A stretch of DNA of 5,721 nt, taken from Thermotogae bacterium (GTDB taxonomy: Bacteria; Thermotogota; Thermotogae; UBA12178). The DNA is taken from positions 1-5,721 of the forward strand of contig QNAP01000118.1 in NCBI GenBank assembly GCA_003641795.1. Direction: 5' to 3'. Both the position numbers and the translations under genes were made by a program. Each line of letters starts with the position of its first letter. Position 1 is the stretch's first letter. The notes beneath the pieces are model-generated. The model was not told the origin of the DNA, made no database searches, and worked only from the letters and a program-made list of their open reading frames with translations. Shown here piece after piece: positions 1-5,269 of the stretch.

Positions 1-831
1 ATACGAGATATCCTCCAGGATACCGATATGCTCTTTGTGACCGCAGGACTTGGCGGTGGAACTGGCACCGGTGCTACACCAGTCATCGCCCGGTTTGCGA
101 GGGAATTTGGCATACTCACCGTGGCAGTGGTCACGACTCCCTTTTACTTCGAAGGAAACGCCAGATGGCGGGTGGCTATAGACGGTTTGAAAAAGTTGAG
201 GGACAACGTCGACACGCTAATCAAAATTTCGAACAACAAGCTGCTTTCAGAGTACGAAACCGACTTGCCCGTGGTGGAAGCGTTCATGAAGGCCGACGAG
301 ACCCTTCATCAGGGCATCAAGGGAATATCCGAACTGATAACAAAACGTGGATACATAAACCTTGACTTTGCAGACATAGATTCGGTGATGCGTGGTGCGG
401 GCACTGCAATGCTTGGTATAGGAGTTGGAAAAGGAGAGAACAGGGCTTTCGAAGCGGCCAAGAAAGCCATGAGTAGCAAACTTCTGGAACATCCTGTGGA
501 CAACGCATCGGCGATAGTCCTCAACGTTTCGGCTCCTCGCAACGTTACCTTGAAAGAGATGCATCTGGCAGCTTCGGTCATTCGGCAGAGTTGTAGCGAC
601 GATGTGGACGTTAAGTTTGGACTCATCATAGACGACACCATACCTGAGGATGAAATGAGGGTCACACTCATCGCCACAGGCTACGAACTCGATGAGACCT
701 TCTACACAAGCGAGGAGGAGATCCCGACTGTTTACAAGCTGGGGCTTGCTGATTTCATCCCTCAATCTTCTAAGCGTCAGCAACAATCAGAAGAAGAGGA
801 AGAAGAGCTTGGCGTTTCGGAAGACATATAA
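1..831 (+). CDS. ftsZ: Cell division GTPase FtsZ, C-terminal part (5' end outside window)
   Basis: FtsZ is the bacterial tubulin homologue that polymerises with GTP into the cytokinetic Z ring under the membrane. The frame is open from base 1 (first codon ATA), so the ATG at 28 is internal. I estimate that about 85-115 N-terminal residues are missing. Visible in the 276 codons: the tubulin signature GGGTGTG (partial residues 18-24), which binds GTP phosphates; the strand TVAVVTTPFYFEG; the segment TLIKISNNKL; and the T7 synergy loop NLDFAD, whose acidic residues complete the GTPase site of the next subunit. The globular domain ends near the segment IPTVYKLGLADFI, the likely interaction peptide. 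A tail of about 25 residues follows, with Gln and a run of Glu. As I remember it, Thermotoga maritima FtsZ ends close to the equivalent of that segment, so the acidic tail may be an extension. Its purine-rich codons also seem to serve as the ribosome-binding site of the next gene. Confidence 0.97.
   Translation: MRDILQDTDMLFVTAGLGGGTGTGATPVIARFAREFGILTVAVVTTPFYFEGNARWRVAIDGLKKLRDNVDTLIKISNNKLLSEYETDLPVVEAFMKADETLHQGIKGISELITKRGYINLDFADIDSVMRGAGTAMLGIGVGKGENRAFEAAKKAMSSKLLEHPVDNASAIVLNVSAPRNVTLKEMHLAASVIRQSCSDDVDVKFGLIIDDTIPEDEMRVTLIATGYELDETFYTSEEEIPTVYKLGLADFIPQSSKRQQQSEEEEEELGVSEDI
791..811 (+). promoter_or_regulatory. Ribosome-binding site and TTG start of the pilB-like gene, inside ftsZ
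   Basis: The frame of the secretion ATPase is open far back into ftsZ, with an ATG at 692. Translating from there gives about 39 extra residues that are only a shadow of FtsZ codons. The TTG at 809-811 gives MAFRKTYKRIGDLLIERG, a normal start for this family. It is preceded by the purine run AAGAAGAGGAAGAAGAG, with GAGGA at 796-800, 8 bases before the start. This start overlaps the ftsZ stop by 23 bases, which suggests translational coupling. The choice is inference; no start was measured. Confidence 0.65.
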
Positions 832-2521
832 ACGAATCGGCGATCTCCTGATCGAACGGGGTTTGATAACTCCCGAACAATTGCAATATGCGCTCAACAA
901 GAGAGGAGAAGAGAAGAAGCCTTTAGGAGAGGTATTAGTAGATTTAGGGTTGGTGAGTTGGGAGGATATCACGCATGCTCTTAGCGAACAGTATGGCATC
1001 CCCGTCTTAGAAAGTATCCCCAACAAAGTGCCTGAAAAGGCCATTCGTATGATTCCCAAACAGCAGAGTGAAAAGTTGAGGATCGTTCCCATCGATTATG
1101 ACGAAGAAACGAACACACTGATTGTGGCAACGGATGACGTATTGAAGGTAAACACAGCGACGCAGGAGATACGGTTCCTCACAGGGAAACCTCCAAAAGT
1201 CTATCTCGTTTCTCCTCCAGATTATGCTGATTTGTTCAAGCGTGTCTACGAGTTGGAGCCCACTCTGGATCTGGCTGAACTGAGATTGGAAGTTGACCAA
1301 TCAGAAAGCGCCGCAGCAGTCGAAGAAACCGTGGAAGCTCTCACGGAAACCTCGCCAGCCGTAAGAATAGTCAACTTCATCATAGACAAAGCACTCGCAC
1401 AAGGAGCAAGTGATATACACATCGAACCGCAGGAAAACATCGTTCAAGTGCGCTACAGGATAGATGGACTCCTGCGGAAGGTTACCGATTTTCCAAAGAC
1501 TTTGCACAGTGGTGTGGTCTCGCGTATAAAGATCATGTCCAAGCTCGATATTTCTGAGAAGCGGCTGCCACAGGACGGCAAGTTTTTTGTGCGGAAAAAC
1601 GGGGAGCAGTTCGACTTCCGGGTTTCGACGATGCCATCCATCTTCGGCGAGAAGGTGGTTATGAGGATCCTAAGGGTGTCAGCTGCTAACCAAAAGTTAG
1701 AAGAGCTGGGGTTCAGTAATTACAACTATAAACGGCTTAAGCATTTGATCTCCCATCCTTACGGCATTGTCTTGATCACCGGGCCCACGGGAAGCGGTAA
1801 ATCCACTACACTTGTGGGTATTCTCAACGAAGTCAAAGACATGACGAAGAACATCGTCACAGCCGAAGATCCAGTGGAGTACACCATTGAAGGTGTTACA
1901 CAATGTCAGGTGAACCCAGAAATAGGTCTGACGTTTCCACGCTTTTTGAGAGCCTTTCTGCGACAAGACCCGGATATCATCATGGTGGGGGAGATACGTG
2001 ATAGAGAAACTGCCCAGTTGGCCATTGAAGCCTCGTTGACAGGACACCTCGTTCTAAGTACGCTCCACACCAACACCGCAGCAGCAGCCATTGCTCGTTT
2101 GGTGAACATGGGGATCGATCCGCACTTGATAAGTGTTTCTCTGATCGGTGTGGTGGGACAGAGACTAGTGAGAAAACTCTGTAGCGAATGTCGGGTGCAG
2201 GTGGAACCCGGCAGGGCGGTGAAAGCAGAAGGGGAGCGTCTCAAAAAGTTGCTGGACGTAGACTTCACTATGGAATACATCGCAGGAGAAGGATGTCCCA
2301 ATTGCCGCGGAGAAGGATACAAAGGACGGACGGCCATTCATGAGGTGCTCGTTGTCAATCGAAGAATTCGGCAGATGATCGTGGAAAAAGCTTCTGAAAG
2401 CGAAATCGAGCAAGCGGCTTTGGAGGAGGGTATGATCACCATGTTCGAAGATGGTGTTTTGAAGGTCATCCAAGGTATTACCAGTCTTGAGGAAGTTAGG
2501 CGTGTGGCGACCGTTGAATAG
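809..2521 (+). CDS. pilB: Type IV pilus / type II secretion assembly ATPase (PilB/GspE family)
   Basis: This is a hexameric cytoplasmic ATPase that powers addition of pilin or pseudopilin subunits at the inner-membrane platform. It has 570 residues from the TTG at 809, the usual length. The N-terminal MshEN/T2SSE-N domain covers about residues 8-150 (KRIGDLLIERGLITPEQL, LGEVLVDLGLVS). The catalytic part contains the Walker A motif GPTGSGKST (325-333), the Asp box AEDPVEY (352-358), the Walker B motif DIIMVGEIRD (389-398, catalytic Glu395) and the His box TGHLVLSTLHTNT (His413, His420). Two CxxC pairs (Cys458/461 and Cys496/499) form the tetracysteine zinc site typical of PilB and GspE assembly ATPases and absent from PilT retraction ATPases. 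It follows ftsZ with overlap and is followed after 12 bases by a membrane protein gene. Sequence alone does not separate PilB from GspE; since one such ATPase may serve both roles, the symbol is provisional. Confidence 0.93.
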   Translation: MAFRKTYKRIGDLLIERGLITPEQLQYALNKRGEEKKPLGEVLVDLGLVSWEDITHALSEQYGIPVLESIPNKVPEKAIRMIPKQQSEKLRIVPIDYDEETNTLIVATDDVLKVNTATQEIRFLTGKPPKVYLVSPPDYADLFKRVYELEPTLDLAELRLEVDQSESAAAVEETVEALTETSPAVRIVNFIIDKALAQGASDIHIEPQENIVQVRYRIDGLLRKVTDFPKTLHSGVVSRIKIMSKLDISEKRLPQDGKFFVRKNGEQFDFRVSTMPSIFGEKVVMRILRVSAANQKLEELGFSNYNYKRLKHLISHPYGIVLITGPTGSGKSTTLVGILNEVKDMTKNIVTAEDPVEYTIEGVTQCQVNPEIGLTFPRFLRAFLRQDPDIIMVGEIRDRETAQLAIEASLTGHLVLSTLHTNTAAAAIARLVNMGIDPHLISVSLIGVVGQRLVRKLCSECRVQVEPGRAVKAEGERLKKLLDVDFTMEYIAGEGCPNCRGEGYKGRTAIHEVLVVNRRIRQMIVEKASESEIEQAALEEGMITMFEDGVLKVIQGITSLEEVRRVATVE

Positions 2522-2533
2522 TGGGGGATCAGC

Positions 2534-3757
2534 ATGAATCAAGGCTACAGAACCAGATCACCAGAAGAATGGCGTAAACACGATGAAGAGAAGTGGAAAG
2601 AGTATGAACAATTGAGGGGCTACAGAAGACGTAGCATAAGATTGACCATCTTCAACTTGATCATTGCTGCCATGATCATCGTTGGCTTCATGCTGGCACG
2701 AAACAAGCCAGTGGAGAGTGGTGTTTACCGTTTCGTAGACGGGTTCAGTATCTCGCTTCTGGGGAGCGAAGTCTTCGAGTACCCCGACCCTGTAGATTTC
2801 ACCGTAAAACTCGTAAATACCAGAAACAAGTCAGCGGAGATCTCCATCAGTTCATTTCGCGTGCAGATACAAGATGAATCGGGAAATGTGGTCTACACGT
2901 TTGACTATCCGTCAAATGTTTTGAAAGAGTTACCTGCCTACGGTTCGGTGATAGTTTTCGATCTGAGCCACGAAGTGGATCTCTCGGCACTCTCTTCGGG
3001 CGATTACGCGATCCGAGTGACTTTCAACTTGAATGGAAAACCTATAATACTTTCAAAGAACGTGGAATACAAGTATTTGACGGAGGTGCTCCCAGCTTTT
3101 CAACATCCTTTCTATCTCGTTGGGGAGTCAGTGTTGATAGATCTTCTTCTTAGAAACCGCAGTCCAAAGACATTCGATGTCTCCGGCAGCTTGGTGACGA
3201 TCGACGTGATAGATGAAGATGGTGATGTCGTGAGGAGCTTGCGCTTCCAGTTAGGGAATGCCAGTGCCCTACCAACCACGGAAGAGATCTACGAAACGGG
3301 CAAGTCCTTGGTGCTTGACAAACCCGGTCTATACACCTTCAAAGTGCAGATTCAAGGGGAGAATTATTTCTTCGAGCGAAGGCGAAGCGTCTTCATAGTA
3401 GAGAAATCTGAAGAGGATTTCTCAGGTCTTTCTGTATTTGCGGAAGTTCCCCGAGTAGCTTCAACGGGTGAGGCCATTCCTATGAAATTCTACCTTACCA
3501 ACGAAAAAGAGAGAAGGCGTTTCTTAGAATGTCAAGGATTCCACTTCACAGTAAACCAAGGTGGGGTCCCCATCTTTGAGTACAAACGAAATACCTTCAG
3601 GTTAGTTCTTCTCGAATACGAAAAACGGATGATCTTCGACAGCGAAGATTGGAGGGAAATGAAATTCTTTCAACCTGGTAGTTATTCCGTAGAATTCACA
3701 GTTAACTTCTCCAACACTGAAAAGGTCTCAAAAATAGTACAACTCGAAATCAGATGA
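2534..3757 (+). CDS. Single-pass membrane protein with about three extracytoplasmic Ig-like repeats
   Basis: I cannot name a characterised protein for this 407-residue product. A charged cytoplasmic segment (residues 1-36, ending in the basic stretch RGYRRRSIR) precedes one hydrophobic helix at about 37-55, which should act as an uncleaved signal anchor with the rest outside the membrane. The remaining 350 residues are beta-rich and appear to contain three related units at about 65-180, 190-290 and 298-407. Each has a strand like VDFTVKLVN, IDLLLRNR or MKFYLTN, then a V.I.DE.G.VV-like strand, then a final GxYxxxV strand (GDYAIRVTF, GLYTFKVQI, GSYSVEFTV). This layout recalls BsuPI or Ig-like proteinase-inhibitor folds. 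It starts 12 bases after the pilB-like stop, with the weak G-rich site GGGGGAT at 2523-2529, so it is probably co-transcribed. Its position suggests an accessory role at the secretion or envelope machinery; that is inference only. Confidence 0.8.
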   Translation: MNQGYRTRSPEEWRKHDEEKWKEYEQLRGYRRRSIRLTIFNLIIAAMIIVGFMLARNKPVESGVYRFVDGFSISLLGSEVFEYPDPVDFTVKLVNTRNKSAEISISSFRVQIQDESGNVVYTFDYPSNVLKELPAYGSVIVFDLSHEVDLSALSSGDYAIRVTFNLNGKPIILSKNVEYKYLTEVLPAFQHPFYLVGESVLIDLLLRNRSPKTFDVSGSLVTIDVIDEDGDVVRSLRFQLGNASALPTTEEIYETGKSLVLDKPGLYTFKVQIQGENYFFERRRSVFIVEKSEEDFSGLSVFAEVPRVASTGEAIPMKFYLTNEKERRRFLECQGFHFTVNQGGVPIFEYKRNTFRLVLLEYEKRMIFDSEDWREMKFFQPGSYSVEFTVNFSNTEKVSKIVQLEIR

Positions 3758-3763
3758 CCCGTT

Positions 3764-4309
3764 TTAAAGCCCAAGATCTTGGCATATGTCTTTCATAGCG
3801 TTAAGAGAGATGGTGATGAATTCATCTAAAGAAAAGCCCAGCTCTTCACAAGTTTTTATCTGATCACGATTAGCACCTCTAGCGAACGCCTTCTCTCCAA
3901 AACGACGAAGAACGAACGCCGTGTCTATAGCATTCAGTTTCTTTTCTTTGGTAATCAGAGCGGCTGCTACAATGAGCCCTGTGACGGGATCGGCAGCATA
4001 TATGGCCTTTTCTATGGGCTTCTCTCTCTCCTTGTGACCCGCGTGAGCGAGGATAGCATCGAGCACTTCTTGCGATACATCTTCGTCTTTGAGTATCTCG
4101 AGGGTGACGTAGCCGTGTCTTTCCGGTTGATCCTTCGTCATCTCGTAATCCAAATCATGGAGTAAGCCCGCAAGGGCCCACGTCTCTCGATCTTCTCCCA
4201 ACTTTTCCGCCAAGGCTTTCATCACCGCTTCTACCGCCAAAACGTGTTTGAAGAGATTCTTGTTTTTCAAATACTGCTTTACAAGCACCAGAGCTTCTTC
4301 TCTTGTCAT
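3764..4309 (-). CDS. HD-domain metal-dependent hydrolase
   Basis: This 181-residue protein belongs to the HD superfamily, whose members hydrolyse phosphate esters (nucleotides, cyclic nucleotides or similar) with one or two metal ions. Likely metal ligands and catalytic residues are His22 (FKHVLAVE), the doublet His51-Asp52 in GLLHDLDYE, His65 (RHGYVT), His89 (ILAHAG) and Asp107 (YAADPVTGL). The order matches predicted HD hydrolases of the COG2316 type, whose substrate I do not know. There is no membrane segment and no attached output domain. The ATG is preceded on its own strand by a strong Shine-Dalgarno sequence (GGGAGGG, complement of 4315-4321) at normal spacing, which fixes the start. 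It is convergent with the membrane-protein gene, leaving 6 bases between stop codons and no clear intrinsic terminator. It is therefore a separate transcription unit. Confidence 0.9.
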   Translation of the reverse strand: MTREEALVLVKQYLKNKNLFKHVLAVEAVMKALAEKLGEDRETWALAGLLHDLDYEMTKDQPERHGYVTLEILKDEDVSQEVLDAILAHAGHKEREKPIEKAIYAADPVTGLIVAAALITKEKKLNAIDTAFVLRRFGEKAFARGANRDQIKTCEELGFSLDEFITISLNAMKDICQDLGL

Positions 4310-4332
4310 GGTATCCCTCCCAGTTTTTGTCT

Positions 4333-4342
4333 ATGATATCAT
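4333..4342 (-). promoter_or_regulatory. Possible -10 region / small palindrome upstream of the HD gene
   Basis: The 10-base perfect palindrome ATGATATCAT lies 23 bases upstream of the HD gene start. Read on the minus strand it contains TATCAT, a passable -10 element, but 16-17 bases upstream only the poor -35 TTTTTC is present. It could be a promoter, an operator, or chance in an AT-rich stretch. Low confidence. Confidence 0.2.
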
Positions 4343-4354
4343 CATAAAACGTCA

Positions 4355-4706
4355 CGAAAAAAGCGGGTCTTTCACATTCAATATCTCAAAATAAGAAAGA
4401 AAGTCCAAATGAATGGTACCACATGAACTTACAAAAGCGATATTGTAAAGATCGTTGATCAGTTGAACAAGCTTTTGCCTTCCAACTTCGTTAACAAGCA
4501 AGGCAGAAGTAGAAGAAAGACTTATTACGACAAGGGCAACTTGAAATCTTCCATCTTATTGAAGCTATGCAACATCTCGTATTGATTCAGAATTGGATGG
4601 CAACAACAGCCGCTGTAGACAATTCAACAATGGCAAAGGTAGAGGATTTCGCATTGCTGAATGCTTGACTTACTAAACAGCGAAACGAGCACTTCCCCAC
4701 ATTCCA
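4355..4706. other. Long intergenic stretch without an intact gene
   Basis: No complete gene is seen on either strand. On the + strand there is one open fragment with native-looking codons (4427-4585, listed separately). Shorter open stretches occur elsewhere: 4519-4665 on + (ending AKVEDFALLNA) and 4352-4555 on minus (67 codons, no good start or Shine-Dalgarno). The base composition and several broken frames fit decayed coding DNA. A TTGACT at 4665-4670 resembles a -35 box but has no good -10 at the right distance. Confidence 0.5.
4427..4585 (+). pseudogene. Decayed coding fragment, possibly transposase N-terminus
   Basis: A 52-codon open stretch has no start codon or ribosome-binding site; it begins after a TGA at 4424 and ends at the TGA at 4583. 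The residues include SDIVKIVDQLNKLLP, a basic segment GRSRRKTYYDKG and then NLKSSILLKLCNIS. Codons are strongly native in style (Asn always AAC, Ile mostly ATC, Lys mostly AAG), which argues for a real former gene. The pattern of a short helical start, a GR-basic-Tyr segment and a hydrophobic helix recalls the N-terminal region of DDE transposases of the IS4/IS5 kind. No catalytic region follows in any frame, so the family call is weak. It may equally be a piece of some other lost gene. Confidence 0.3.
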
Positions 4707-4888
4707 GAATCCCACACAATCACACAGCCTCACGAGCGCCGAGTGAGCATCCAAACGAAACGACCTCGAAGCCGCATGGATGCGGATGAGAGCGAAGCTG
4801 AAGCACGACGCTGAATCTTCGCGTGGGTCGTTTTGTGGATGTGAACGAGGAAAAAAGCGAGTGCAAGCCGTGTGAGCGTGTGGGATTT
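4707..4888 (+). repeat. Imperfect inverted repeat of about 180 bases; candidate structured RNA or MITE-like element
   Basis: The two ends are complementary. Bases 4707-4717 pair with 4878-4888 (11 bp including CCCACAC with GTGTGGG and one G-U), then after a 2x2 internal loop TCACAC (4720-4725) pairs with GTGTGA (4870-4875). Inside are a hairpin CTCAC/GTGAG (4729-4733 with 4743-4747) and a long helix: 4748-4752 with 4837-4841, an AA bulge, and 4755-4765 with 4826-4836. That helix encloses two more hairpins, CCGCA/TGCGG with loop TGGA (4772-4785) and GCGAAG/CTTCGC (4792-4797 with 4817-4822). The G-U pairs at 4707-4888 and 4757-4834 would be C-A mismatches in the opposite transcript, so an RNA would more likely be read from the + strand. 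No signature of tRNA, tmRNA, RNase P, SRP RNA or T-box is visible. The flanks share CCAG (4704-4707 and 4890-4893), a very short possible target duplication. Confidence 0.5.
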
Positions 4889-5030
4889 GCCAGTTCCTCC
4901 TCTATGTTATGTTCGATGCCCTGGACAATCGCTCTCACAGGAAGATGGCTGATATTGCTGGTTCTTACTGATTTTTGAGACGCCCCAATATTCCTATTTC
5001 TCAAAGATGAGGCTCTTAAAAGGTTCAGGA
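4889..5030. other. Intergenic stretch upstream of the asparagine leader
   Basis: No convincing gene. A + strand stretch of about 25 codons (4895-4972, ending MADIAGSY) and a longer minus-strand frame (4720-5004) are open. The minus-strand frame runs into the structured inverted repeat, where its residues lose any protein character. I see no terminator and no riboswitch motif here. Confidence 0.4.
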
Positions 5031-5058
5031 TTGCATCGGCTCAATTTTATGGTATAAT
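5031..5058 (+). promoter_or_regulatory. Promoter of the asparagine leader / synthetase unit
   Basis: A perfect -10 box TATAAT (5053-5058) is extended upstream by TG at 5050-5051, giving TGGTATAAT. A partial -35 box TTGCAT (5031-5036) lies at a 16-base spacing; the extended -10 would compensate for the weak -35. Transcription should begin near 5063-5066, only about 20 bases before the leader start codon. Such a short untranslated lead is typical of attenuators, where a ribosome must load early. Confidence 0.75.
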
Positions 5059-5085
5059 TTTCAAAATCTTCGAGGAGGATTCGCA

Positions 5086-5196
5086 TTGAGAAAAGGTATT
5101 CTGGCGTTTTCTGAGAAGGTTTCAATCATTGTCAACAATAACAATAATGTCAATAATAACGGGCCGGACCCGGCCTGTCTTTTCACACACCCTTAG
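5086..5196 (+). CDS. Asparagine-rich leader peptide of a transcription attenuator (36 aa)
   Basis: This is a short reading frame from TTG (5086-5088) to TAG (5194-5196). The Shine-Dalgarno sequence GAGGAGGA (5072-5079) lies 6 bases upstream. The peptide begins MRKGILAFSEKVSIIV and continues NNNNNVNNN, so 8 of the 9 codons at 5134-5160 encode Asn (five AAT, three AAC). It ends GPDPACLFTHP. The Asn codons end exactly where the first GC-rich pairing segment begins (5161), and the last third of the frame encodes pairing segments 1 and 2. The role is inferred by analogy with TrpL and HisL: the ribosome measures charged tRNA-Asn by how fast it passes the run, and the peptide itself need have no function. 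The downstream gene is an AsnRS-type asparagine synthetase, the expected target. The TTG start is inferred from spacing; no ATG or GTG lies in frame near the site. Confidence 0.85.
   Translation: MRKGILAFSEKVSIIVNNNNNVNNNGPDPACLFTHP
5162..5175 (+). promoter_or_regulatory. Attenuator 1:2 hairpin (protector / pause hairpin)
   Basis: GGCCG (5162-5166) pairs with CGGCC (5171-5175) around the loop GACC, starting two bases after the last Asn codon. A ribosome held on the last Asn codons would cover segment 1 and prevent this hairpin. A ribosome at the leader stop, or no ribosome at all, would allow it and so remove segment 2 from the antiterminator. It may also pause RNA polymerase until the leading ribosome catches up, as in trp and his attenuators. 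Confidence 0.65.
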
Positions 5197-5224
5197 GGGT
5201 GAGGTAGACTCAAAGACGGGCCGG
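5170..5224 (+). promoter_or_regulatory. Attenuator antiterminator (2:3 helix)
   Basis: Bases 5170-5182 (CCGGCCTGTCTTT) pair with 5212-5224 (AAAGACGGGCCGG) as an unbroken 13-bp helix with a single U-G pair at 5176-5218. Inside its loop, CACCC (5188-5192) pairs with GGGTG (5197-5201), with the leader stop codon in the TTAG tetraloop. The 3' strand shares 5219-5224 with the terminator stem, so the two cannot coexist. A ribosome terminating at 5194-5196 would cover part of 5170-5182 and block this helix. A ribosome stalled on the Asn codons leaves it free. Confidence 0.75.
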
Positions 5225-5247
5225 TGGAATGTTCACCGGCCTTTTTT
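5219..5247 (+). terminator. Rho-independent terminator (attenuator 3:4 hairpin)
   Basis: GGCCGGTG (5219-5226) pairs with CACCGGCC (5234-5241), an 8-bp nearly all-GC stem. A further G-U and A-U pair can close the loop to three bases. T6 (5242-5247) follows at once. It lies between the leader stop codon and the Shine-Dalgarno sequence of the synthetase gene, where an attenuator terminator should be, and nothing else in this transcript needs terminating there. Confidence 0.9.
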
Positions 5248-5269
5248 ATTTGTTTGAGGAGGTGTTTTT

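Noticed and set aside
692..808. Upstream extension of the pilB-like frame to ATG 692
   Set aside because: It reads the FtsZ coding sequence in another frame, gives residues unlike the family, and has no good Shine-Dalgarno sequence; the TTG at 809 gives the expected N-terminus.
28..831. FtsZ starting at ATG 28
   Set aside because: The frame is open to base 1 and the nine residues before this Met fit FtsZ; the gene is simply cut by the window start.
3745..3780. Bidirectional terminator between the convergent genes
   Set aside because: Only 6 bases separate the stop codons and no stable stem with a T tract is found.
4352..4555. Minus-strand open stretch of 67 codons upstream of the HD gene
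   Set aside because: No start codon with Shine-Dalgarno, less native codon use than the + strand fragment on the same bases, and no recognisable motif.
4711..4885. 6S RNA, SRP RNA, RNase P RNA or tmRNA
   Set aside because: The length is near 6S RNA, but the structure is branched, without a single large central bubble, and no conserved sequence of SRP, RNase P or tmRNA is visible.
4720..5004. 94-codon minus-strand frame as a gene
   Set aside because: More than half of it lies inside the inverted-repeat element, its composition there reflects RNA-like stems, and it has no convincing ribosome-binding site.
5134..5160. Simple AAT/AAC repeat (microsatellite) by chance
   Set aside because: It is in frame behind a strong start site, ends exactly at the pairing segments, and precedes an asparagine-related gene; chance would not give this arrangement.
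5059..5269. T-box riboswitch for asparagine
   Set aside because: No specifier-loop layout and no T-box consensus bulge are present, and the leader is short and carries its own Shine-Dalgarno sequence and Asn-rich reading frame, so ribosome-mediated attenuation explains it better.
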